DNA from: an uncultured Bacteroidales bacterium
GTDB lineage: Bacteria > Bacteroidota > Bacteroidia > Bacteroidales > WCHB1-69
DNA length: 33,686 nt
NCBI GenBank assembly: GCA_900317715.1
Contig: ONHS01000065.1
Span: 1-33,686 of the forward strand
Reading direction: 5' to 3'
Part shown: positions 23,910 through 32,600 of the stretch, in pieces
Position numbering within the stretch: the stretch's first letter is position 1
Layout: each line of letters opens with the position of its first letter
The notes under the pieces: generated by a model
Seen by the model: only the letters and a program-made list of their open reading frames with translations
Told to the model about the DNA's origin: nothing
Database searches by the model: none
Position numbers and translations under genes: made by a program

Positions 23910-26604
23910 CGGACAGGTTGCCCGCCGTCTCGCTCACGACCACATCACCGCCCAGACAAACAGGTGTGTTGCTTGTCAGCACAGGCACCAACGTGTCGTT
24001 CACCGTGATGGTGATGGTCTTCGTCTTGTCAGTAGCGTCGCAGCCAGTATTGCTGGAAGCAGTTACCGTATAAACATAGTTGCCCGCTGCGTCGGGTGCA
24101 CCACTGATGGTGTCGGTGCCGTCGGCTGCAGTGATGCTCAGACCACTTGCAAGCGACAACGCATTGACAGTGGAGTTCTTATAAACCACAGGTATCGGTT
24201 CTATAGCCTGACCAAGACAGAGGTTCTGTGTTTCATTCTCCACAATCAATTTCACCGTGTCTTTCACCGTTAATTTGAACGAGAAGGTCTTGTCGTAAGC
24301 GGCACATCCCGTGTTGCTCGTAGCTTTGATGGTGTATGTTGTTTCCGGCAGGGTTGCAACGGGCTTGCCCTTGATGGTGTCTTTGCCCAAACCATGGCCA
24401 GTCAGTATCACACCTTCCGGCAACACAGGTGCCACGGAGATTACCGTATTGCTGTATTCAATATCAATGTCGTTGATAGCGTTTCCTAGACACAGAATTT
24501 GGTCGGAGGATGCAACGGACAGTTTCACCGTGTCGTGCACTGTCACACGTGCCACGCCCATGCTGTCGCTCGAACAGTTGCCTGTCACCTTCACACTGAA
24601 CATCGTGTCGCTGGCTGCATCAGCTGTACTCGGTGTGTAGCGGCTGTCTGTTGCTCCGTCTATAGCCACGCCGTTTGCGTACCATTGGTAGCTATAGCTG
24701 CCGTTACCACCCGTTGCCAACACGCTCAGCATTTCTGCCACCATGTCTTTGCAGTAGGCCGTGTCTTCTCCGACTGTGGTTACCACTTGTAACGGATAAA
24801 CTCCGATATGAGCCACGAACACGCTGTCGTCACCACAACCGTTATCCACCTTCACACTGTAGTCATGTTCTCCCGCCTCTCCGGTCGTCGGAGTGTAACT
24901 ACCGCTGGTAGCTCCACTGATGAGTGCTCCGTCCTTGTACCACTGGATGCGAGCAGGATTGATGGAACCGGATGTCACACTCACAACAAGAGCGTCAGAC
25001 TCGCTATTCAAACAATAGTTCTTGCTGGTATTGTCGTTGTTCAACGCAAATGCAGGATACACCGTCACATCAGCCACCCCGACAGAGTCGTTGCCACAGC
25101 CATTGTCCACTTTCACGGAATAACTGTATTCTCCCGCAACATCAGTAGTCGGAGTGTAGCTGTTGCTGTTCGCGCCGCTGATGGCCACGCCATTTTTGTA
25201 CCACTGGAAGTGCGCCGGGTTGATGGAACCATTGGTCACGTTCACCGTCAACTCCTTCGCTCCCACATTCAGACAATAGTTCGTATCCGTATTGTTGCCC
25301 GTTAATGCGAATGCAGGATAAACCAAGATTTCCACCGTTTCCGTCTTGTTGTAAGCGGTGCAACCGTTGGTGCTTTCAGCCGTTACCGTGTAAGTGTAAG
25401 CACCGGCATCCGAAGGCACTCCTCTGATGCTGTCCTTACCTGCCCCATGTACAGTCAGTTCGAGACCCTGTGCAAGAGTCGGTGTCACGTGAAGCACGGC
25501 GTTGCTATACTCAAACGGCACAGCTGTGATAGCATTGCCCAAGCATACCTCTTGTGCCAATCCGCTGGCCTGCAGCTTCACCGTGTCGTTCACCGTCAAG
25601 TGCAACTCTGCAATGCTGTCGCAAAGGCCGTCACTTCTTGTAAGTGTATCATAATGGACACCCGTGGTCGTAAAGACACTGTCTCCGAACTGGTAACTTT
25701 CGCCCTGACAAATCTCTTTGTTCAAGATTTCACGTGCATAGTCTTCCACCGTCAAGGTCATCGTCACTGTACTGTCGCAACCGTTGATGGTCTGCAGCGT
25801 TGCTTCCTGGACACCCGCTTCGGTGAACCATACGCCATTCCATTGGTACGGCAGCTGGCTTGCGCACACAGACTTGGCATCCGTCACTTCATATCTCGGG
25901 TTCACCGTCAGTTGCATACCGTGGGTCTTGCTTGCGCATCCCTGGCCACTGACCGCAGTGATCGTGTAGTTGTAGATTCCTGACAGTGCCGGGGTACCGC
26001 TGATAGTGTCGGTGCCGTCGGCTGCAGTGATGCTCAGGCCGCTCACCAACGGAAGCGCAGTGATGGTAGCGTTCGTGTATGTCACCGCTATCGGATCGAT
26101 AGCCTCTCCGAGACAAACCACCTGCATCTCGTTCTCCACAGTTAACTTCACCGTGTCGTTCACTGTCAGACTGAACGAGAGGGACTTGTTGGCACAGCCA
26201 TCGGCATTGGTAGCTGTGATGATATAATCGGAAGCCGCCTGGAACGCGACTGGCGTTCCGAAGATGGTGTCTTTGCCAAGACCATGATGAGTCATGGTCA
26301 AACCTTCTGGCAGTTCAGGTGAAACAGAAATCGTAGCATAGCTGTACTCAATAGGCACGGCGGTAATCGCATTGCCCAAGCAGATCGCCTGCGTAAGGTT
26401 GGCAGCCACCAAACGAGCCGTGTCGTTCACCGTCACCGCCTGAGAAGCGTGGCTTACACAGTGGGTGAGGTTGTCCTCTACGGCGAACATCACGGAATAG
26501 TCACCCGCCGCAGGGTATCTCAAGCTGATGGTCTTGTCGGCCATACCACCGCCCGTCATCACAGGATTGCCCGTGTAGCTGATGCACAGGCACCAACGTG
26601 TCAT
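23827..26604 (-). CDS. Giant repetitive surface protein, middle part (Ig-like modules)
   Basis: 925 codons as read, with no credible start or stop of its own. The first residues (MTRWCLCI) are the out-of-frame end of the preceding domain. The final 25 or so residues after GNLSD (LHGQSCDDGR...) are an out-of-frame reading of the next domain. Between them are Ig-like modules of about 80-90 residues in the style DTVKL...QxxCLGxAIxxIxVxYxNxxI...GTDTISGTP...YxYTxTAxSxxGCxxxxK; a pair of CASQLPYQWNG/ICQGESYQFG modules (about 235-335); and three modules with NYCLN...GSINPA-FQWYKNG-SGA..-SYTPTT-AGEYSYSVKVDNGCG (about 430-610). It is contiguous with the pieces on both sides, with no intergenic sequence, so the three are treated as one gene. 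No enzyme motif is visible; predicted cell surface. Confidence 0.8.
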   Translation of the reverse strand: MTRWCLCISYTGNPVMTGGGMADKTISLRYPAAGDYSVMFAVEDNLTHCVSHASQAVTVNDTARLVAANLTQAICLGNAITAVPIEYSYATISVSPELPEGLTMTHHGLGKDTIFGTPVAFQAASDYIITATNADGCANKSLSFSLTVNDTVKLTVENEMQVVCLGEAIDPIAVTYTNATITALPLVSGLSITAADGTDTISGTPALSGIYNYTITAVSGQGCASKTHGMQLTVNPRYEVTDAKSVCASQLPYQWNGVWFTEAGVQEATLQTINGCDSTVTMTLTVEDYAREILNKEICQGESYQFGDSVFTTTGVHYDTLTRSDGLCDSIAELHLTVNDTVKLQASGLAQEVCLGNAITAVPFEYSNAVLHVTPTLAQGLELTVHGAGKDSIRGVPSDAGAYTYTVTAESTNGCTAYNKTETVEILVYPAFALTGNNTDTNYCLNVGAKELTVNVTNGSINPAHFQWYKNGVAISGANSNSYTPTTDVAGEYSYSVKVDNGCGNDSVGVADVTVYPAFALNNDNTSKNYCLNSESDALVVSVTSGSINPARIQWYKDGALISGATSGSYTPTTGEAGEHDYSVKVDNGCGDDSVFVAHIGVYPLQVVTTVGEDTAYCKDMVAEMLSVLATGGNGSYSYQWYANGVAIDGATDSRYTPSTADAASDTMFSVKVTGNCSSDSMGVARVTVHDTVKLSVASSDQILCLGNAINDIDIEYSNTVISVAPVLPEGVILTGHGLGKDTIKGKPVATLPETTYTIKATSNTGCAAYDKTFSFKLTVKDTVKLIVENETQNLCLGQAIEPIPVVYKNSTVNALSLASGLSITAADGTDTISGAPDAAGNYVYTVTASSNTGCDATDKTKTITITVNDTLVPVLTSNTPVCLGGDVVVSETAGNLSDQLHGQSCDDGRWYGRQDHQLEIPCGG
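26485..26583 (-). repeat. 99-bp exact repeat, copy B, ending at a frame break
   Basis: Identical to 23811-23909. Beyond its upstream edge the sequence continues with the same GTTGGTGCCTGTGC found 69 bp further away in copy A. Copy B therefore equals copy A minus 69 bp (23910-23978), an in-frame loss of 23 residues, while sharing the same frame break. Confidence 0.95.
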
Positions 26605-29600
26605 TCACCGTCACCATTGCGCTGGCGCTGTTTGTACAGCCATTCGCATTGGTCACCGACACCGTGTAGGAGGTAGTGGCAGCCGGACTAACCGTGGTGT
26701 CCACGTTCGTGCCGCCGTCCGGCCACAAGTAGCTGTACGGAGCAGCGCCACCGCTCACCACGGCAGTCAACTTCGTATCAGTGCCGACACATATCGTCTT
26801 GTTGCTCAAGATTACAACCGGCAAACTGTTCACCGTCACCGTCGTGGTGGCACGTCCAACACAACCGGTCACGTTGTCGGTCATGGTGAAGTTCACCTCA
26901 TAGTTACCTACTGCAGCATAGAGCAACGTAATCGTGCTGTCGTTAACAGCGCCGTCCGTCACGTCGGGCGTGCCGCTGTAGGTTATCGCATAATAGTATC
27001 TGCCCTTGTTGCCCACCGTCTCGCTCACCGTCACTGGGTCGCCCAAACATACCGGCGAAGTGGTGACCAACGTCGGAACGAGCGTATCCGTCACGGTCAC
27101 ACTGGTCGTAGCGTGGCTGACACATTGGGTAGCATTGTTCGTTAAAGTATAGCTGAATTGGTAATTACCTGCCTTGATGTAATTGACTGTCACCGTACTG
27201 TCGGCGAGGTCACCAGGAGTCACGCTGTCCGCTTTGGTGTAGTTAATCAAGTAGGTATAACCGCTCTTGTTGCCCGCAATATCGCTTACGGTCACAGGAT
27301 TGCCGAGACAAACCGGTGAGTTCGTAACCAAATTAGGCACAATCGTGTCATTCACGGTCACCATCTTCACGACATGGCTTTCACAACCCGTTGCCACATT
27401 CGTCAAGGTGAAGTGGAATGCATAAACACCCGCCGTCGTGTAGGTCACCGTCACCGTGCTATCCGTGTAAGCATCCGTTGTGGTGCCGTCAGCTTTCGTA
27501 TAGCTGATGTTGTAGTGATAGCCACTCTTGTTGCCCGCCGTCTCGCTCACGGTCACAGGTTCACCCAGACAAACCGTCGCGTTCGCCGGGTTGGTCATCA
27601 CCACAGGCACCAGCGTATCCATCACATTCACACTCGTTGAAATGTGGCTCACGCAATGGGTGGTGTTGTGGGTGATCACGAAGGCGAAGTTGAAGCTGCC
27701 GACAGCAGGATAGGTCACCGTCACAGTGCTGTCCGGCGAGTTAGCGGGAGAACCGTTAGCTGCGGTATAGTCAACGCTGTAGGTATAATCACCCCTGTTG
27801 CCCGCCGTCTCGCTCACCGTCACCGGATTTCCCAAGCAAACCGGAGAATTGGAGGTCAGCGTCGGAGCCAGCGTGTCATTCACCACAATGGTGATCGTCT
27901 TGATCTTGTTGTAAGCGCTGCAGTTATTGTCACTGGAGGCCGTCACTTCATACACGTACGTACCAGCCGTTGTCGGCGCGCCACTGATCGTGTCCGTACC
28001 GTCAGGTGCTGTGATGCTCAAACCAGAGGTGAGCGTCAACGTGTTGATATGGCCGTTTGCGTAGTTGATCTTGACCGGAGTAATGTTCTGTCCCAGACAG
28101 AGCGTCTGAACTTCAGGCTCGATGGTCAATTTCACTGTATCCTTCACCGTGACACTGACGGTCATGGACTTATCCGTGCTACCACATCCGTTGGTGCTGG
28201 TAGCCGTTATCGTATAGGAGTACTCGCCAGGAGTTGCAATGGTACCCTTGACCGTGTCATTGCCGTTATGATGTTGGGTCAGAATCAACCCGTTGGCCGG
28301 CAGGTCTGTCGATACAAGAGCTGCATTGTGGTACTCGATGGGCACCTCAACGATAGGATTACCCACGCAGACTTCCTGGGTCAGCATAGAGGCCAGCACA
28401 CGCACGGTGTCTTTCACCGTCAGTTGCAAGGTCACAACGCTGTCGCAGCCGTTGATCGTAGTACGATGGAACACATAGTTGCCGCTTACGGTTCCTGCCG
28501 CGAACGTAGTGTCTCTCCATGCCCAAGTATCGCCTTCCGCCAATTGGCAGATGGTGTCTTTCTCTGTCAGATCATAACTTGGATTAATGAAGATATGCTG
28601 TACTTGAACAGTGTCATTGCACTTGTCAGCCACCTTCCACGTTCTGGTAATCGTATCCCGAACCGTAATGTTGGTAGTCGCCACATCCGAGTAGGTCACT
28701 TCCAAGCTATCAGCCGCCCAACAATTGTCACTCAGCAGAGTCGGTCTGCCCGTAACCGTGGTATCGGCATTATAGCTATGATCGATCTGTCTGCAGATCG
28801 CGATGTCCGCCGGAACCTTGAATGCCGGTTTAATCGTATCCTTAATCTGATAGGTGAGTTTCCAAACTTGGTTGTATCCGGCGCAGTCGGTGTAGGTAAA
28901 GCTGTAGATCACCCTACCCTCGCAGCCGTCGAACAGAGAGTCTTTGTCGGTCAGCACTGGCACGATCACGGTATCGCAGCTGTTGGTCACCACCGGCGGT
29001 ATCGGCGTTACAGCGTCAGCCACACATTGTACCTTGACGACACTGTCTGCAGGTATGCTGAACGGCAACGGTTTCACCTTATAGGTGTATTTCCAAACAT
29101 AATCAACGCCGCGAACCCTATAATGGTAGTAGTAAACAGCCGAGTCGCACGACGTCGTGGCTACATGCACAGAATCGTAAACCACCGGCACCACGTTACC
29201 GCAATCTTTGACAATCGGGGTTTGCGGAGTAACCGTGTCTCTCAAACATGCTATCTGTTTCACACTGTCCACCTCAGGAGTGAAGGAGTCAGGATTCAAA
29301 GTATAGGTATAGGTCCAGGTGGAGTCATGACCAGCACAATCTTTGTATTTGTAGTAGAAATGCACGGTGCCCGTACCGTTCTCATAAAGCGTCGTATCGC
29401 TACCCACCAACTCAGACGTGACGGTATTGCCACAAATATCTGTGATGGTAGCTGCTCCCGGGGCAACTACATCGACCAAGCAAGGCACGATTCTGCCACC
29501 GTTTGCCGGCACATTCGCCAGTTCTTCGGGCAACTGAATGTGATACGTGAACTTCCACACTTTTTCGTGGCCCGCGCAATCTTGGTAAGGATAGCTGAAC

Positions 29601-32600
29601 ACCATCGCCCCTTCGCAACCGTTAACGAGGAAGTCAGTACTATCGATACTCACCTCGCCCGGTGTCAGCGGCTTACCGCAGGCATCCGTCACCACCGGCA
29701 TAGTGATACCCGCAACATTGGCCTGATACAAACAGTTCACCGTAGCCTCTGCGAATTCCGGCACTGTAAAGTCTTCAGGTGAAATGGTGTAGGTGTACTT
29801 CCAAGTGTGGACGGTGTCGTTCACCGTATATCTGTAGTTGTAAACCCGATTTCCGCAACCTTCCGTGTTATCGACGGAATCGACAAAGGTGAACGGAGCG
29901 ATCTTTCCACATACATCCACCACAGGAGTAGCAGGTTTGAAGATGTCCGCCGCACAATGTACCGTAGTATCACCATTCGGAACCTCGACAAACTTCTCGG
30001 GTTCTATCGCGTAGATAAACTGCCACGGATGGGTATGGCCTGCACAACATCTATAGAGGTAGTTGAAGGTAACGCTTCCATGTCCGTCGCTGGAGAGACT
30101 CAACACCGGCGAACCATTGATGGTGGCTGTCACCTCCCGTCCGCAAGCATCCGTCAACGTGGCGGGGATCGGTCTTACTGTATCCGCCAGACAAACAACT
30201 GTATCGCGTCCGGTGGCCGGTATCTGCAACTCTGGATTCTCGACTCTGTAGGTGTGCGTCCAGTTGTGATAATGTCCAGCGCAATCCTGATATTTGAATG
30301 TATAGACCACATTACCCTCACAGGACGGAAGAGCGCTCCGCGTAGTATCTACCGGGGTCAAACTCCTGCCGCAGGCATCCGTCACCGCAGGCAGTATAAT
30401 ACGGTCAATCGTGGCCAGTTCCGGACAATCCACTGTATCGCGACCAGGATCAGCCGTAATCTCGAAATCCAAGGGAGAAATATGATAGATATAATGCCAG
30501 AAATAATCTGTACCATTCACATTATACTTATAGGTGTAGATGGAATCACCGCAACCATTCGCCAACATACCCGTACTCGATGTTGAGTAAGGCGTTAAAG
30601 CTACGACGGTACCACAGTTTGTAATCATCGGCAGTTTCGACACAGGTTCTACGACATCCGTCAAGCAATGAACAAGCGTATCGTCATCCAGTTCTGCCGT
30701 GAATGAACCGGGAATCACATAACGGGTCAAGGTGTAGATAGAATCATTTCCGGCACAATCCGTGTAAGTGTAGCGATATACAACCCTACCTGTATTATGC
30801 TCGTAATCGAAATCGACCAGCGTGTCTTTCGCTACAGGAATAATCGTTCTACCGCATTTATCCAAAATACTAGCAGGAGGCACACCTCTGGCATCCTCCA
30901 AACAAGACACCACGTCTGAGGTATCCTTCGGCACTCCGGCGATCACGTTAGGCAATGCAATGTGATAAGTAAAGGTCCAGGTAGTATCTTTATTCTCACA
31001 ATTGCGATAGGTATAGGTAAACGCTTTCGTACCCGTACAATTAACGATATTGGTGGTCACCACAGGAGTTCCCACGAGTTGACATTCTATATCACAAGCA
31101 TCGGTCACCACAGGTTTCGTGATGTTATCCTCAATAGCCGCGCTTTCACAATACACATTGGTGTCCGTCGGAACACCTGAAATCGTAAAGCTGCTGTCTC
31201 TATGAATTTCTATTCTCTGCGAGACAGTATCCTTATTGCTGCATTTATCTTCAATCGTATATAACCTCTTTATCACGATAACGCAAGTAAGGGATTGTAT
31301 CATATCGTTATAAGACAACGACAAAGAATCAAGATCGGAACAGTTATCGTTAATACTGATACTGCTTAAACCATCCATAGCAGCCACAGAAGCATACGCT
31401 GCCGGGGCAACCGTCTGTGAACAGCCCGTGACCGTCAGCATAGGCAGCGTGCCACTGATCGTCGGTTTCACATTGTCATTACCGCTCACGCGCATGGTCG
31501 GAACCGGCGTCACCGTGTTGCCGCAGCTGTCCTTGATGGTGTAAGACCTGGTGATGGTCCATGAGCAGCTGTTGCCCGTCGTATCCTGAACGTACGTCAC
31601 GATCACATTCGAGCAATCCGTATATAAACTTGCAATCTCCGCAGCCGATTTCAGTCCACTGATGTCGGCATACTTCAGACAATTGTTCTGATCAGCTGGA
31701 TTTGCAGGCCAAGTGTCAGGCGCAATCAAGACCGGTGCGGTAATGTCGCGGCCACTCACCTTAAGGGTGTCTTTCACTTCGTTGCCACAAGCATCCGCAA
31801 TCACATACATCCGGCGAATCATCCAGTCGCAGTTGTCTATGATCGTGTCTTGAGTGTGCGTCACCGTTATCTCGCTGCAATCTGTAAACAATTCCTTAGC
31901 AGCATCGTCACTTAAGAAGATAGACGTATTCGCTCCACCCAGACAAGCGTTCTGACCTGTGACATTATTGGGCCACGCGCCCGCCAAAACGGGTGCGGTG
32001 TTATCGCGTCCGCTCACCTTGATGGTATCCTTCACCGTTTTGCCGCAAGCGTCTTCTATCACATACATCCGACGGATCGTCCAATCGCATGCATTCACAA
32101 TCGTATCCTGGGTATGGCTCACCGTGATGGCCGAACAATCCGTAAACAGGGCTTTCGCCTCCTCATTGCTCAAGAACACCGAGGTATTCGCGCCGCTCAA
32201 GCAAGCGTTCTGCCCGAGGGAAGCCTCAGGCCAAATGCCCGCCAGCACCGGTGCGGAATTGTCGCTGCCGCTCACACTCTGTTTCGGAAGCGTGGAAATG
32301 CCATCCGTGTAGTAAATATTGCCACACTGATCCTTCACCGTGAACGTCTTGGTCACTGTCCAGCCACAGTTGTTGTTGATCGTGGTAATCACACTATCTA
32401 CCGTGAAGCTGTTGCAATCGCTGAACAAAGCCTTCACCTGTTCATTGGTGTAGAGTTTATTCTTCAAACTGTCATCCACACAACTGTTCACATTAGTGAT
32501 ATCCGCAGGCCAAGAGCCGTTCCATGCCGGCGCGAGGCTGTCGTGGATGCGTTGCAACTGATAAACCTGCTTGATGTTGTGGCACGCGTCTTCTATCGTG

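Noticed and set aside
23905..23915. Programmed ribosomal frameshifting at the breaks in the giant gene
   Set aside because: No slippery run or downstream structure is visible at the junction, and the same junction lies at the edge of an exact repeat, so indel or assembly causes are more likely.
18189..24008. Several plus-strand open frames of 260-370 codons with HRQVQLCNAV-like repeats
   Set aside because: Antisense shadows of the 654-bp repeats and HYR modules; composition is non-protein-like and the real frame on the minus strand carries the conserved Cys patterns.
27644..29782. Long plus-strand open frame (712 codons), His/Arg/Val-rich
   Set aside because: It is fully antisense to the HYR-like block of the giant gene. 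It has no signal, motif or promoter, and its repeats mirror the minus-strand modules.
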